From NCBI GenBank assembly GCA_024397995.1, contig CP073746.1:3284001-3348000 (forward strand): 64,000 nt of DNA. The letters are read 5' to 3'. The notes under the pieces were generated by a model. It was given only the letters and a program-made list of their open reading frames with translations, did no database searches and was not told the origin of the DNA. Each line of letters begins with the position of its first letter. Positions within the stretch are counted from its first letter, which is position 1. The position numbers and the translations under genes are program-made. Origin of the DNA: a bacterium SCSIO 12827. GTDB lineage: Bacteria > Pseudomonadota > Alphaproteobacteria > Rhodospirillales > Casp-alpha2. Shown here in pieces: positions 8,043-18,366 of the stretch.

Positions 8043-10033
8043 TCGCTGAACTGGGGCATTTCGCGCTGATCCTGGCGCTGTTCGTTTCCGCCGTGCAGGC
8101 AACCCTGCCGTTGATCGGCGCCCATCGGGGCGATGCGGGATGGATGGCCGTGGCCCGCCCGGCAGCCCTGATGCAGTTCCTTCTGGTCGCCGTCGCCTTC
8201 GGCTGCCTGATGAACCTTTACATCACGTCGGATTTTTCCGTTCTCAACGTCGCCCAGAACTCGCACACCGATAAACCGCTGATCTACAAGATTTCCGGTG
8301 TCTGGGGGAACCACGAGGGCTCGATGCTGCTGTGGGTGCTGATCCTGGCCCTGTTCGGATCGGCCGTCGCCGCCTTCGGCGCCAACCTGCCGCCGTCCTT
8401 GCGCGCCCGCGTGCTGTCGATCCAGGCGCTGATCGCCGTCGGCTTCTACCTGTTCATTTTGCTGACATCGAACCCGTTCGAACGCCTGATCCCCGCCCCC
8501 GTCAACGGCAACGATCTAAACCCGCTGCTGCAGGACCCGGGCCTCGCCTTCCATCCGCCCATGCTCTATCTGGGCTATGTCGGTTTCTCCATGGCGTTTT
8601 CTTTCGCCATCGCAGCCCTGATCGAAGGCCGGGTCGATGCCGCCTGGGCGCGCTGGGTGCGGCCCTGGACGCTCGCCGCCTGGTGCTTCCTCACGGCCGG
8701 CATCGGATTGGGCAGTTGGTGGGCCTATTACGAATTGGGCTGGGGCGGCTGGTGGTATTGGGACCCGGTCGAAAACGCATCCTTCATGCCCTGGCTGGCC
8801 GGCACGGCCCTGTTGCATTCGGCGACGGTGGTGGAAAAGCGCGACACCTTGAAGGGCTGGACCATCCTGCTCGCCATCATCACCTTTTCCATGAGCCTGC
8901 TCGGCACCTTCCTGGTGCGCTCGGGCGTGCTGACTTCGGTTCATGCCTTCGCCACGGACCCGACGCGCGGCGTGTTCATCCTGGTTTTGCTGATCATCGT
9001 GATCGGCGGCTCGCTCGCCCTTTATGCCTGGCGCGGCCCGCAATTGGTCTCGACCGGCCTGTTTCAGCCGATCAGCCGCGAGGGCGGATTGTTGTTCAAC
9101 AATCTGGTCATGGCGACGGCGACGGCGGTGGTGCTTCTGGGCACGCTCTACCCCCTGATGCTTGATGCCGTCGGCGGCGGCAAGGTCTCGGTCGGCCCGC
9201 CGTTCTTCAACGCCGTGTTCATCCCCATCATGCTGCCGATGATCGTGGTCATGGCGATCGGCCCCATGCTCAATTGGAAACGCGGCGATTGGCGCGCCGC
9301 CGTCGCCCGCCTGTGGCCCGCCATGGTGGCCGCCCTGCTGGCCGCCATCGGCGCCTGGGCCCTGGTCACGGACGGCCCGTTCCTCGGCATCGTCGGCATG
9401 GCGCTGGCGGCCTGGCTTGCCATCGGCACGCTGGTTGAACTGACGGAACGTTTGCGACTGCGCCGGGACGGCCTGGGCCGCGCCCTCAGCCGCCTGGCGC
9501 GGCAGCCGCGCGCCGCCTGGGGCATGACCCTGGCCCATCTCGGCTTGGCCGTGACCATTGCCGGGATGACCGGCGCCGGGGCCTGGGTCAAGGAAAGCAT
9601 TCAGATCATGGCGCCCGGCGATACGGTGACGCTGGCCGGTTACGAATTTCGCTTCGACGGCGCGCAAGACGGCCAGGGCCCCAATTACGCCTTCACCGCG
9701 GGTCATTTCACAGTGTCCAAGGGCGGGCGGGTGCTGGTTGTTCTCGACCCGGAAAAACGCGTCTACAACGTGTCGGGCCAGCCGACCACCGAGGCCGGGA
9801 TCGAGCCCACCTTGCTGGGCGACATCTATGCCGTGATCGGCGACCAGGGCACCACGCCCGCAGGCAAGCCGGGCTTCGTCACCCGGCTGTACTTCAACCC
9901 GCTGGTCGCCTGGATGTGGGGCGGCCTGTTGATCATGATCGCGGGCGGAGCGCTCAGCCTGTCGGACCGCCGCCACCGCGTCGGCGCCCCGGCGCGGCGT
10001 GGCGCCGTGGCCCAGGCCGCCGGCGCGGACTGA
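8039..10033 (+). CDS. ccmF: Cytochrome c haem lyase subunit CcmF
   Basis: A 664-residue polytopic membrane protein that, with CcmH/CcmI, attaches haem to apocytochrome c. The WWYWDPVEN tryptophan-rich motif is at residues 238-246, and many helices (around fifteen) are visible along the chain. NPLLQDPGLAFHPPMLYLGY at 161-180 is another family hallmark containing a conserved His. Length is normal for CcmF. It is coupled to ccmE and followed 9 bases later by the thioredoxin-like ccmG. Confidence 0.96.
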   Translation: MIAELGHFALILALFVSAVQATLPLIGAHRGDAGWMAVARPAALMQFLLVAVAFGCLMNLYITSDFSVLNVAQNSHTDKPLIYKISGVWGNHEGSMLLWVLILALFGSAVAAFGANLPPSLRARVLSIQALIAVGFYLFILLTSNPFERLIPAPVNGNDLNPLLQDPGLAFHPPMLYLGYVGFSMAFSFAIAALIEGRVDAAWARWVRPWTLAAWCFLTAGIGLGSWWAYYELGWGGWWYWDPVENASFMPWLAGTALLHSATVVEKRDTLKGWTILLAIITFSMSLLGTFLVRSGVLTSVHAFATDPTRGVFILVLLIIVIGGSLALYAWRGPQLVSTGLFQPISREGGLLFNNLVMATATAVVLLGTLYPLMLDAVGGGKVSVGPPFFNAVFIPIMLPMIVVMAIGPMLNWKRGDWRAAVARLWPAMVAALLAAIGAWALVTDGPFLGIVGMALAAWLAIGTLVELTERLRLRRDGLGRALSRLARQPRAAWGMTLAHLGLAVTIAGMTGAGAWVKESIQIMAPGDTVTLAGYEFRFDGAQDGQGPNYAFTAGHFTVSKGGRVLVVLDPEKRVYNVSGQPTTEAGIEPTLLGDIYAVIGDQGTTPAGKPGFVTRLYFNPLVAWMWGGLLIMIAGGALSLSDRRHRVGAPARRGAVAQAAGAD

Positions 10034-10042
10034 GGACAGGCC

Positions 10043-10591
10043 ATGAAATCACGCCTGCCCTATTTGCTGCCGCTCGGCCTGTTTCTGGTGCTCGCCCTTT
10101 ATTTCGCGGTCGGCCTGACCAAGGACCCGAAAATCATTCCCTCGGCCCTGATCGACAAGCCCGCCCCCGAGTTCACCGTGCCGCCCGTGGCCGGCGGCAC
10201 CTCCCCGGGGTTTTCCACGGCCGATCTGAAAAAGGGCCAGGTCAGCGTGGTCAACGTGTTCGCCAGCTGGTGCGTGCCCTGCCGCGCCGAACATCCGGAG
10301 ATCAACAAGCTGGCCAAGATGGGCATCGTTCCCGTCTATGGCCTGAACTACAAGGACACGCCCCAGGCGGCCCGTGCCTGGCTTAACCAATTGGGCGACA
10401 ACTACACGGCCACGGGCGCCGACGAAAGCGGACGCGTCGGCATTGATTGGGGCGTTTATGGCGTGCCGGAAACCTTCATCGTCGACGGCAGCGGGCGCAT
10501 TCGCTTCAAGCATGTCGGCCCCATCGTCGGCGACAAGCTGGAAAAGGAAATCCTGCCGCTGATCCGCTCGATCCAGGGGACCGGCAAATGA
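10043..10591 (+). CDS. ccmG: Thiol:disulfide interchange protein CcmG/DsbE
   Basis: A 182-residue membrane-tethered thioredoxin-like protein. It reduces the CXXCH cysteines of apocytochrome c, or CcmH, before haem ligation. The N-terminal anchor is at residues about 6-24, the active site WCVPC at 76-80, and the cis-proline loop is in [13 protein letters not shown]. Overlaps the following ccmH by 4 bases (ATGA). Confidence 0.95.
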   Translation: MKSRLPYLLPLGLFLVLALYFAVGLTKDPKIIPSALIDKPAPEFTVPPVAGGTSPGFSTADLKKGQVSVVNVFASWCVPCRAEHPEINKLAKMGIVPVYGLNYKDTPQAARAWLNQLGDNYTATGADESGRVGIDWGVYGVPETFIVDGSGRIRFKHVGPIVGDKLEKEILPLIRSIQGTGK

Positions 10592-11064
10592 TACGCGTCA
10601 TGGCTTTCGCCGCCCTGCTGTTGGCCGCCCTTCCCCTGTCACCCGCCCACGCCGTCAATCCGGACGAGATGCTGGCCGACCCCGCGTTGGAACACCGCGC
10701 GCGGGTGATCTCCAGGGATTTGCGCTGCCTGGTCTGCCAGAACCAGTCGATCGACGATTCCGACGCGGGCCTGGCCAAGGATCTGCGCGTGCTGGTGCGC
10801 GAACGCCTGAAGGTCGGTGACAGCAACGAACAGGTGATCGACTATGTGGTCGCCCGCTACGGCGATTTCGTCCTGTTGAAGCCACCCGTCAAGGGCTCGA
10901 CCATCGTGCTTTGGGCCGGGCCGGCGGTGGTCGCCTTGTTCGGCATCCTGGCCCTGATCCTGTTTTATCGCCGCCGCCGCGCGGCATCGCCGGTCGCGGC
11001 GAAACCTCTGTCGCCCGAAGAACGGGCGCGTCTGAACAAACTGCTTGAGGGAGATGCCCCATGA
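10588..11064 (+). CDS. ccmH: Cytochrome c-type biogenesis protein CcmH
   Basis: A 158-residue periplasmic thiol oxidoreductase anchored in the membrane. It has a signal peptide (residues 1-22) and the redox motif LRCLVCQNQ at 45-53, then a single C-terminal anchor at roughly 108-125. It works with CcmG and CcmI to deliver reduced apocytochrome to CcmF. The ATG at 10588 overlaps ccmG; its own end overlaps ccmI by 4 bases. Confidence 0.95.
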   Translation: MIRVMAFAALLLAALPLSPAHAVNPDEMLADPALEHRARVISRDLRCLVCQNQSIDDSDAGLAKDLRVLVRERLKVGDSNEQVIDYVVARYGDFVLLKPPVKGSTIVLWAGPAVVALFGILALILFYRRRRAASPVAAKPLSPEERARLNKLLEGDAP

Positions 11065-12299
11065 CCGCCCTGGTCATCGCCATGGCGGTGCTGGCGGCCG
11101 TTGTCGGGCTGGCCCTGGCGGGGCCGCTGCTGCGCCGCAACGCCGTACCCGCGGCCCGCGCCGAATACGATTTGACCGTGTTCCGTGATCAGTTGAAAGA
11201 GATCGAGCGCGACGCGGGCCAAGGACTGCTGGATGCCGAAGCCGCCGAGGCCGCGCGCCTGGAAGTCCAGCGCCGCATGCTGGCCGCCGATACGGAATTG
11301 CAGACCAGGACAGGCGCCACCGGCAGCGGCAGCCCGCGCCGCCTGACCGCCGTGCTGATCGGTGCCGGCGTGCCGTTGGCAGCGGCAGCCCTTTACATCG
11401 TGCTCGGCTCTCCCGACCAGCCGGACCAGCCCTTTGCCGCCCGCGACCTGCCCGCCGAACAGGTGGCGGCACAAACTGCGGCCCGCCCGGAAGCCAATCC
11501 CGAAATGGCCGCCATGGTCGGCCGCCTGGCGGAACGGTTGAAGGAAAACCCGGACGATATCGAAGGCTGGTTGTTGTTGGGCCGCAGCTATATCTCCATG
11601 GAACGCTTCGCCGACGCCCTGAATACCTTCGCCTACGCGCGCAAGATCGCCAATGGCCGGACCGACGTGGACATCGCCTATGCCGAGGCCCTGATCCTGA
11701 CCGGCCAGATGAAGGTCACGGACGATGCGGCGGTAATCTTCCAGGCCGTGCGCGACAAGGCACCGTTCGACCCCAAGGCCCGCTATTACCTGGGCCTGAA
11801 GAAGGCGCAGGCGGGCGACGTCAATGGGGCGCTGCGTGATTGGGCCGACCTGGTCGCTATTTCGCCGGAAGAAGCCCCCTGGGTGCCCGTGGTGCGCCAG
11901 CAGATCGCCCGCGCCGCCGAAGAACTGAAGATCGACCCCCAGACCATCACCATGTCCGAGGACGCCCGCAAGTTGCTTGCGCAACAACCGCCGGTGCTGC
12001 GCCCCTCGACCCCCATCATGCCGCCCGAGGGCGCTGATTCCCATGCCGGTCACCCCCATGCAGACGCCCCCGCCGCCCAGCCGGGACCGTCTCGCGAACA
12101 GATGGAAGCGGCCCAGGAAATGACCGCCGAAGACCGCGACGCCATGGTCCGCGGCATGGTCCAGCGCCTGGCCGACCGGCTGAAGGAAAACCCGGACGAT
12201 CTGGCCGGCTGGACACGGCTTGAGCGCGCTTACCGGGTGCTGGGCGAAACGGCCAAGGCCGACGCGGCGGCGGCGGAGATCAAACGCCTCGCACCCTAG
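11061..12299 (+). CDS. ccmI: Apocytochrome c chaperone CcmI (CycH), TPR protein
   Basis: A 412-residue protein with two N-terminal membrane helices (about 1-22 and 93-113) and periplasmic tetratricopeptide-type repeats. It binds the C-terminal helix of apocytochromes for presentation to CcmF/H. Two closely similar repeat starts are visible: [16 protein letters not shown] in the first block and [16 protein letters not shown] near the C-terminus. These are separated by a proline/histidine-rich linker ([13 protein letters not shown]). It is the last gene of the ccm operon; pgk follows with its own promoter. Confidence 0.92.
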   Translation: MTALVIAMAVLAAVVGLALAGPLLRRNAVPAARAEYDLTVFRDQLKEIERDAGQGLLDAEAAEAARLEVQRRMLAADTELQTRTGATGSGSPRRLTAVLIGAGVPLAAAALYIVLGSPDQPDQPFAARDLPAEQVAAQTAARPEANPEMAAMVGRLAERLKENPDDIEGWLLLGRSYISMERFADALNTFAYARKIANGRTDVDIAYAEALILTGQMKVTDDAAVIFQAVRDKAPFDPKARYYLGLKKAQAGDVNGALRDWADLVAISPEEAPWVPVVRQQIARAAEELKIDPQTITMSEDARKLLAQQPPVLRPSTPIMPPEGADSHAGHPHADAPAAQPGPSREQMEAAQEMTAEDRDAMVRGMVQRLADRLKENPDDLAGWTRLERAYRVLGETAKADAAAAEIKRLAP

Positions 12300-12317
12300 G
12301 TTCCGCGCAACGCCCCC

Positions 12318-12346
12318 TTGGCGGCGCGGCCACTTCCGCCTATAAC
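12318..12346 (+). promoter_or_regulatory. Sigma-70-type promoter of pgk
   Basis: TTGGCG (12318-12323), exactly 17 bases of spacer, and TATAAC (12341-12346) lie in the 94-base gap before pgk. This is one of the clearest promoters in the window and implies pgk is not dependent on the ccm operon. Confidence 0.6.
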
Positions 12347-12393
12347 CCCGGCAATTCCGCGACCAAGAAACCGACTCAGGGGATTTCCGCACC

Positions 12394-13587
12394 ATGCGCC
12401 AGTTCAAGACCATCGATGATTTCGACGTCCGGGGCAAAACCGTCCTGGTCCGCTGCGACCTCAACGTCCCCATGAAGGACGGCCAGATTTCCGACGCCAC
12501 GCGCCTGGAACGGTCCGCCCTGACCCTGACGGATTTGGCGACGGCGGGTGCGCGGGTTTGCGTGCTGTCCCATTTCGACCGGCCCAAGGGCAAGGTCGTC
12601 CCCGGGATGAGCCTGAAACCCGTGGCCGACGCCCTGTCCGGCGTTTTGGGCCGCCAGGTCGCCTTCGCCGCCGACTGCGTCGGCCCGCAGGCGGAGACCG
12701 CGACCGGCGCCCTGAAGGACGGCGAGATCTGCGTGTTGGAAAACCTGCGCTTTCATGCCGAAGAAGAAGCCAACGATGCGGCCTTCGCGGGCAAGCTGGC
12801 GGCTCTCGGCGATTTTTACGTCAACGACGCGTTCTCCGTGTCGCACCGGGCCCATGCCTCGACCGAAGCCATCGCCCGCATCCTGCCGGCCGCCGCCGGG
12901 CGCCTGATGCAGGCCGAACTGGACGCCCTGACCAAAGCGCTGGAAGCCCCTGAACACCCGGTCGCCGCCGTGGTCGGCGGGGCCAAGGTATCGACCAAGA
13001 TGGAAGTCTTGGGCAATCTGGTGGAAAAGGTCGACCTCTTGATCATCGGCGGCGGCATGGCCAATACCTTCCTGCATGCCCAGGGCATCGACGTCGGCAA
13101 GTCGCTGTGCGAACACGACATGGCCGACGCGGCCAGGGATATTCTGGCCCGCGCGGAAAAAGCCGGCTGTGATGTCGCCCTGCCCGTCGATGCGGTGATC
13201 GCCCGTGAGTTCAAGGAAGGGGCACCGTCGGAGGTGGTCGATGTGCGCGCCATGCCCGATGACGCCATGATGCTGGACGTCGGTCCGACCACCGTCCAGG
13301 ACCTGACCAAGCAGCTGAAGGATTGCCGCACCCTGGTATGGAACGGGCCCCTGGGGGCGTTCGAAATCAAACCCTTCGATGCCGGCACCAATGAGTTGGC
13401 CCGCGCGGCAGCGGTACTGACCCGGGACGGCACGCTGACATCCGTCGCGGGCGGGGGTGACACGGTGGCGGCGCTGATCAACGCCGGCGTGGCAGCCGAA
13501 TTTTCGTACGTTTCCGCCGCAGGCGGAGCGTTCCTGGAATGGCTGGAAGGCAAAGACCTACCCGGCGTCGCGGTCCTTCGAACCTGA
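12394..13587 (+). CDS. pgk: Phosphoglycerate kinase
   Basis: A 397-residue cytoplasmic enzyme that interconverts 1,3-bisphosphoglycerate and 3-phosphoglycerate with ADP/ATP. Family motifs run along the full length: [14 protein letters not shown] near the N-terminus (substrate-binding Asp and Asn), [39 protein letters not shown], and the nucleotide-binding [12 protein letters not shown] near the C-terminus. Length is normal. The last 30 bases overlap the 3' end of the convergent HAMP-protein gene. Confidence 0.97.
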   Translation: MRQFKTIDDFDVRGKTVLVRCDLNVPMKDGQISDATRLERSALTLTDLATAGARVCVLSHFDRPKGKVVPGMSLKPVADALSGVLGRQVAFAADCVGPQAETATGALKDGEICVLENLRFHAEEEANDAAFAGKLAALGDFYVNDAFSVSHRAHASTEAIARILPAAAGRLMQAELDALTKALEAPEHPVAAVVGGAKVSTKMEVLGNLVEKVDLLIIGGGMANTFLHAQGIDVGKSLCEHDMADAARDILARAEKAGCDVALPVDAVIAREFKEGAPSEVVDVRAMPDDAMMLDVGPTTVQDLTKQLKDCRTLVWNGPLGAFEIKPFDAGTNELARAAAVLTRDGTLTSVAGGGDTVAALINAGVAAEFSYVSAAGGAFLEWLEGKDLPGVAVLRT

Positions 13588-15534
13588 GGCCTGGGCCCCT
13601 GCCGGCCCGGTGATCGCCTGCGGCTGCGTGCGGTGGGCGAGTGTATCGAGCAGTGCCCGCAGATAATCGGATTGCGCCGCCAGCTGGTCGGTCGCCAGGC
13701 GCGCCTCGTCGGACGCCGACGCGGCCAGACGCTGCGCCGTGTCGGTGACGTGTTCGACTTCACGCGTGCAGGCGCCAAGCGCCCGTTCGGCGCGGTCGAC
13801 GGCATCGCGGATGGCCGCCAAGCGGGCCCGCGATTCCGGATCTTTCAGGCTTGCCTGACGAACGGCGCCACCATTCAGCGCAACGGTTTTATCGTCATCA
13901 GCCGCCGCCTCGGCCCCGCCTGGCGTGTTCGGACGGCCGAACAGGAACTGGTTGAATTCCTCGCGCACGGCGACGACATGGCCACCCAGACCGTCCAATT
14001 GTTCGCGCGCGGCGGCGATGTTGCGGATCAGGGTATCGGTCAGCTCGACGTCGATAATCGCCGCAGATGCCTGCCGGCTGACCTGCGACAGGTGGTCGGA
14101 AACCTTGCCCAGCGCCGCCTCGCCGCCCGCCGCCGCGGCCTGAACCTGGGATTGCGCCAGGGCCTGCGCCTTGGCGAGCGCCGGCACCGGAACCTGGTTG
14201 GCCTGATCCTCTTCGAATTCGGCCAGCAGGTTTTCCATCTCGTCCATTTCGCGGCGGTAATCGGCCAGCGTACGGCGCAGGACCTCGGCATCGTCGGCCG
14301 CGGCCTGGGCCCGGCGCGCTTCGGCCTCCATGGTCTCGACCGCCTGCAGGGTCTTGGCCTGGGCATGATCCAAGTCCTGACGCAAATGCTCCGCGTCGGC
14401 CATGGCCGCCATCCAATCGTCGAAGGCGCGGGCAAGCTGGCCAACGGCATCGCGGTTTCCGCGGCCCGGAATCATGACCGTGCGGTCGCCCCGGGCCAGC
14501 CGGTCCGCCGCCTCGGCCAGGGCCTGGACCGGGCGGGTAATGGTGCGCATGACGATCAGCCCGAGTGTCACCACCCAAAGAATGATCGCCGCACCACCGC
14601 CGACCAGGGATGCGGCGGCGAACTTGCGGGCGGCGGTCAGGGCTTCCCAGCGCTCACCGATCAGTTCGCCGGCGACACTGGTCAGCGCCGTCAGGGAAGG
14701 TGCGATATAGGTCAGAATATCATCAAAACGCTGGGCGTCTTCGTTGACGCCCACCCGTGCCGTGATCAACGCCATCATGGCGTCCTGGTGACGGGCCAGC
14801 AGGTCGGTGATCGCCGCAAGGTCGCCGCGCGGCAAGCCCGCATCTTCGACCCGCGCCGCCAGTTTCTTATAGGCGTTCTGCAGATCGATCAGATGCACCG
14901 GATCTCCGGTCAGGACCATTTCGCTGCCCAACTGGTTGGCCCGCGACAGAAGTTCGGGCAACCCGCGCCGGCCCGAGGCGGCAAGCCGGGGCGACAGGGC
15001 CTGATCGGCGTCGCGCAGGGCACCGCCCGCCGCCGCAGGATTGCCGGACAGGCTGCCGACAAGTTCCGACAGGTGCTGGTCGTATTGCACCAGACCGTCC
15101 TTCAGGGTCGCGATGGGTCGTGAAAGGTCGCCCGCATCCGCATGGGCACCGAGGGCGTCAAGGGTGCGCGACTGTTCATCCAGAAGGCCGCGCATGTCCT
15201 GTGCGGCCGCCGCGTCGCGGGTCAGGATATAGCGTTTCTCATCGGTCTGCAGGGCGGCCTGTCCGCGGGCGATGGCGGTGACCAATGTGCTCAGATTCTG
15301 CGCCCGCTCAAGCCCCAGGTGGGCGGCGGATACCCGGTCGTTTACATGCACGATAAGCCCGGCATAGACCATGACCGCCAACAGCCCCACGATCACGAAC
15401 ATCCCCGTGCGCGTGGACAGCCGGGTTCCGCCCAGGAATGTGCGGCTGGCGTAGGTTGGGCGGCGAAGCGCCAAGTAGGTGTGATCGTAGTCGCGGTCTG
15501 CCACGGGTGCCTTCAGTCTGCTCTTTTTATACAC
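13558..15534 (-). CDS. HAMP-domain membrane receptor-like protein without a recognisable output domain
   Basis: A 658-residue protein built like a chemoreceptor or sensor kinase. A cytoplasmic N-terminal extension is followed by a membrane helix (about 43-64), a roughly 240-residue helical periplasmic domain (65-307), a second helix (308-329) and a HAMP domain (330-380). A long alanine/glutamate-rich coiled coil and a further helical region run to the end. The conserved methyl-accepting hairpin tip is not visible, and neither are kinase, cyclase or GGDEF motifs. It may be a degenerate chemoreceptor or act on an unknown partner. The gene is convergent with pgk and overlaps it by 30 bases. Confidence 0.72.
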   Translation of the reverse strand: MYKKSRLKAPVADRDYDHTYLALRRPTYASRTFLGGTRLSTRTGMFVIVGLLAVMVYAGLIVHVNDRVSAAHLGLERAQNLSTLVTAIARGQAALQTDEKRYILTRDAAAAQDMRGLLDEQSRTLDALGAHADAGDLSRPIATLKDGLVQYDQHLSELVGSLSGNPAAAGGALRDADQALSPRLAASGRRGLPELLSRANQLGSEMVLTGDPVHLIDLQNAYKKLAARVEDAGLPRGDLAAITDLLARHQDAMMALITARVGVNEDAQRFDDILTYIAPSLTALTSVAGELIGERWEALTAARKFAAASLVGGGAAIILWVVTLGLIVMRTITRPVQALAEAADRLARGDRTVMIPGRGNRDAVGQLARAFDDWMAAMADAEHLRQDLDHAQAKTLQAVETMEAEARRAQAAADDAEVLRRTLADYRREMDEMENLLAEFEEDQANQVPVPALAKAQALAQSQVQAAAAGGEAALGKVSDHLSQVSRQASAAIIDVELTDTLIRNIAAAREQLDGLGGHVVAVREEFNQFLFGRPNTPGGAEAAADDDKTVALNGGAVRQASLKDPESRARLAAIRDAVDRAERALGACTREVEHVTDTAQRLAASASDEARLATDQLAAQSDYLRALLDTLAHRTQPQAITGPAGAQASGSKDRDAG

Positions 15535-15653
15535 GCCGACATTTGCGCCCTTTCATGGGCGCCGTCCAGTCCATGCGGATTATCGCAATTAGGTCCGAAT
15601 ATTTCCTTAAAATACAATGGTCCAGGCCCTTTGGAACCAGTCCATAAGGCATA

Positions 15654-15681
15654 TTGAATTCTCTGCCTGATCTGCCATGAT
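15654..15681 (+). promoter_or_regulatory. Candidate promoter of the 67-residue ORF
   Basis: TTGAAT (15654-15659), a 16-base spacer and CATGAT (15676-15681) lie 33 bases before the start codon of the small gene. The flanking gap is visibly AT-richer than the genes. Moderate match only. Confidence 0.35.
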
Positions 15682-15713
15682 TTGAGACCGATTCGCAAAG
15701 GGAAAATGCCGTC

Positions 15714-15917
15714 ATGGTCGGATCCGTCGGACCTCTGGGTGCCGTTGCCAACGTTCTGGGTTTGAAGCGCTCGCTGAAACAGGATCAGTTGGCGGCTGAT
15801 CTGTTGCAGGATGCGCAGAACAACCTGAAGGAACTCAACGCCCAGAACGGCGCCGTCCCCGAACTTGACCCCAATGCCCCCGTGCGGCGCGGCCAGATCA
15901 TCGACGTTATCGCCTGA
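15714..15917 (+). CDS. Small hypothetical protein, 67 residues
   Basis: I do not recognise this protein. It begins with a mildly hydrophobic glycine-rich segment (MVGSVGPLGAVANVLGL). An amphipathic, glutamine-rich helix with charged residues follows (KQDQLAADLLQDAQNNLKEL), then a short tail. No signal peptide or cysteine is present. High-GC codon use like its neighbours and a plausible upstream promoter support it being real. It lies between the divergent HAMP-protein gene and a Nudix gene, with no clear functional context. Confidence 0.5.
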   Translation: MVGSVGPLGAVANVLGLKRSLKQDQLAADLLQDAQNNLKELNAQNGAVPELDPNAPVRRGQIIDVIA

Positions 15918-15983
15918 TCCTGCCGCAAGTGGCGTTGCCAGCCCCTTTGCCGCCTGGGCCAACATTCGGCTACAGTCCCCTCC

Positions 15984-16520
15984 ATGAGTGACGATACGCG
16001 CAAACCCGGCCCCAGCGTGTGGACCGTGCCCGAGGGCGACGAACGTGAGCGCCTGACCTGCCTGGACTGCGGGTTCATCCATTACGACAATCCCAAGGTT
16101 ATCGCCGGCGTGGTCGCGACCTGGGGCGAACGTTACCTGATGTGCCGGCGCGCCATCGAACCCCGCGCCGGGTTCTGGACCGTGCCGGCGGGATTCCTCG
16201 AGCTCAATGAAACGACCGCCGACGGCGCGAAGCGCGAAGCCTGGGAAGAAGCCCGCGTCGATATTGAGATCACCGGTCTGATCGGCGTATACGAAATCCC
16301 CCGGATTTCGCAGATCTACGTCATTCACGCCGGGCGCATGACCACGGGCGACCACGCCCCCGGTCCGGAAAGCACTGATACCCAACTGCTTGCGTGGGAC
16401 GATATCCCATGGGACGACCTGGCCTTTCCCTCCATCCGATGGGCCTTGGAACGCCACAAGGACGGCCTGCCACCGGACATCGCCCAGGCCCCGCCCCGGC
16501 CTGCCGCCGGCCCCCGCTGA
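15984..16520 (+). CDS. Nudix hydrolase with N-terminal zinc-ribbon-like half
   Basis: A 178-residue Nudix enzyme that probably cleaves a nucleoside diphosphate derivative. The Nudix box at residues 70-92 keeps all key positions: the opening Gly, the first Glu, REAWEE and the closing hydrophobic residue. Before it, residues 24-35 hold [12 protein letters not shown], resembling the short cysteine knuckle of NudC-like or ADP-ribose pyrophosphatase-like proteins; only one CxxC pair is seen, so metal binding is uncertain. A proline-rich tail ends the protein. Stand-alone gene; substrate unknown. Confidence 0.85.
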   Translation: MSDDTRKPGPSVWTVPEGDERERLTCLDCGFIHYDNPKVIAGVVATWGERYLMCRRAIEPRAGFWTVPAGFLELNETTADGAKREAWEEARVDIEITGLIGVYEIPRISQIYVIHAGRMTTGDHAPGPESTDTQLLAWDDIPWDDLAFPSIRWALERHKDGLPPDIAQAPPRPAAGPR

Positions 16521-16595
16521 CCGCCACATCACCAACTGGGCAAAATTTACCGGGCTTTGAGACTCCGTTAACTTTTGCCCGACTATCCTCGGCGC

Positions 16596-16838
16596 ATGAA
16601 CAGCGTCAACACGCCCACAGGCGGATCAACCGCCCTTCCCGCGAAGCCCGCCGGCCGGTCGACGGTGACCTACGAGTCGGAGTCCGTGCGCGAAGTCCAG
16701 GCCCGCGCCAACCATATCCGCCAAGGCGAAACGGCGGTCGAACGGCGCGGCATGCGGCGTTTGAACGAAGTCATGGCCACGGGCAAGGATCTGCGCCGCG
16801 ACGTGCCGCGCGGGTTCTACCTGAACATCACGGTCTGA
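16596..16838 (+). CDS. Small hypothetical protein, 80 residues
   Basis: Not recognised. It is a hydrophilic, soluble protein with no signal peptide or membrane helix. The region from about residue 30 (SVREVQARANHIRQGETAV) is helical and charged, and the C-terminus (RRDVPRGFYLNITV) looks like a compact beta element. The ATG at 16596 is chosen over a TTG 21 bases upstream. Codon use matches neighbours. Downstream is a separate secreted-protein gene. No function proposed. Confidence 0.5.
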   Translation: MNSVNTPTGGSTALPAKPAGRSTVTYESESVREVQARANHIRQGETAVERRGMRRLNEVMATGKDLRRDVPRGFYLNITV

Positions 16839-16937
16839 CGCCCCCGCGCCCGCAGACCCCCTGCGGGCTTGATCCCAGCGCGATCCGTTCATAGCTTCAC
16901 CCAAGAAGCCCGAAACCCGACACAGGATCCCCGGCCG

Positions 16938-17366
16938 GTGTTCAGAACTGCCCTGATTTCCCTGGCGATGTGCAGTGCATTGGCGACCGGCCCCGGCCAT
17001 GCCGCCGATCTGACCGTGACCGTGACGGGGCTGAGGTCCGATGAAGGCAACGTGCATATGGCGGTTTATGACCGGTCGGAAACGTTCCCCAAAAGCGACG
17101 GCATGCTGTCGGAAGGTGTCATCCCGCCCGCGGGACGCCGCGCGACCTGGGTGTTCAAGGACCTGAAGCCCGGACGCTACGCCATCGCGGCGTTCCATGA
17201 CGCCAACGGCAACCATTCCTTCGACCAGGGCCTGTTCGGGATTCCGCTGGAGGATTTCGGCTTTTCCATGGGCGCAAAGGTGTTCCTGAGCGCTCCCGCG
17301 TTCGAGGAAGCGGCCTTCTCCCTGGGGAAGGAAGGCCGCACCATCACGATCGATCTTGGAAATTAA
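16938..17366 (+). CDS. Secreted DUF2141 domain protein
   Basis: A 142-residue periplasmic or exported protein. A GTG start at 16938 places a signal peptide (FRTALISLAMCSALATGPGHA) at the N-terminus, followed by a single DUF2141 domain. Characteristic segments are GNVHMAVYDRSETFPK, the central FKDLKPGRYAIAAFHDANGN and the SMGAKVFLSAPAFEEAAF end. A TTG start 69 bases further upstream would bury the signal peptide, so it is disfavoured. Function of the domain is unknown; the fold is probably an all-beta sandwich. Confidence 0.82.
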   Translation: MFRTALISLAMCSALATGPGHAADLTVTVTGLRSDEGNVHMAVYDRSETFPKSDGMLSEGVIPPAGRRATWVFKDLKPGRYAIAAFHDANGNHSFDQGLFGIPLEDFGFSMGAKVFLSAPAFEEAAFSLGKEGRTITIDLGN

Positions 17367-17399
17367 AACGAAGAGCCGACGCCGTCAGCGTCGCCCCCT

Positions 17400-18215
17400 T
17401 CAATTCTGATCGCTGCTGCCGCCGCCCAGGCGATCCGAATAGATCCGCACGATGTCGAGCGGAAACACCTCGGTGCCGGCCGTGCCGGCGGGCTCACCGC
17501 GCTTCACGGCCTGGGTCAATTGCGGATTGTTGGCGAGTTGCTGGAACTTCCGTTCCATGACCACGGCAGGTGCCCGCTTGGTCAAGCCGGCGATATCCAG
17601 ATGGCCGATCGCCGCAACCATGTCCTCTTTCGACAATTTGGTGCCCTGTGGCGCGCAGTAGTAACCGAAAAGGTGGTTGTCGTAACGGCCGCGATAGTCA
17701 TGGGGATCGCTGTTGAATTCGGCATGGAAACCAAAGCAGCTTTGCCCCGTGTCCTTGCGTTCGAACGGCAGCAGGTAATAGGGCAGCTTGCCCTTGTAGG
17801 CAAAACTGTCGGCGCCGTAGGCGAACTTGCCGCCCTTGGCCAGATTCCAAAGCTCCAACGTGTCCCGGGTGGTCTTGTCGAATTCCAAGACATGCTTGTC
17901 GCCGCCTTGCGCGCCATAACCGTAGGACGAGGCCTCGACGGAAATGACTTCCGCCTGAGCGCCGCCGGCACCTCGGAACAAGGCGTATTCTTCTTCCTGG
18001 TAGTTGTCCTTGTACTCGGCACGCAGAACGCTTTGTGGCGCCAAACCCGGCGCGTCGAACGACAATAACTCGCTGCCGGGCGGCACCGGTGCGACGGCGG
18101 GGGAAACGTTCCAGGTCGCGTTCATGGTGCAACCGGCGATCAACAGCGCCGCACCGGCAACGGCGACGCTTTTCCACATCAACGCCGATGAGGATTGCGT
18201 ACGGGAGGATTTCAT
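17400..18215 (-). CDS. Putative lipoprotein, 271 residues
   Basis: A predicted outer-membrane or periplasmic lipoprotein that I cannot assign to a named family. The lipobox LIAGC puts the modified Cys at residue 29. A start at the internal Met13 (18179) would give a more usual leader length and is a real alternative. The mature part is mixed alpha/beta with a FHAEFNSDPHDYRGRYDNH segment and the single conserved-looking cysteine pair in QSCFGF and GYYCAPQG, which may form a disulfide. Convergent with the DUF2141 gene; transcribed alone or after the DUF924 gene. Confidence 0.68.
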   Translation of the reverse strand: MKSSRTQSSSALMWKSVAVAGAALLIAGCTMNATWNVSPAVAPVPPGSELLSFDAPGLAPQSVLRAEYKDNYQEEEYALFRGAGGAQAEVISVEASSYGYGAQGGDKHVLEFDKTTRDTLELWNLAKGGKFAYGADSFAYKGKLPYYLLPFERKDTGQSCFGFHAEFNSDPHDYRGRYDNHLFGYYCAPQGTKLSKEDMVAAIGHLDIAGLTKRAPAVVMERKFQQLANNPQLTQAVKRGEPAGTAGTEVFPLDIVRIYSDRLGGGSSDQN

Positions 18216-18366
18216 CTGCGGACACTCCAGTGAATGGCGGATGGATCCGGAAACCGCCCCTTCCCGGACATACGTTCAATATTGCATTTATAAATTGGGT
18301 CCGCGGGCAGGGGAAATCAAGTTTTCGCGCGCGAAACAGGCGGCTTTATTTTCAATCAATTACGCC

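Noticed and set aside
8516-9976. 486-codon minus-strand open frame
   Set aside because: Antisense to ccmF; histidine/glutamine/arginine-rich shadow translation caused by GC-rich codons.
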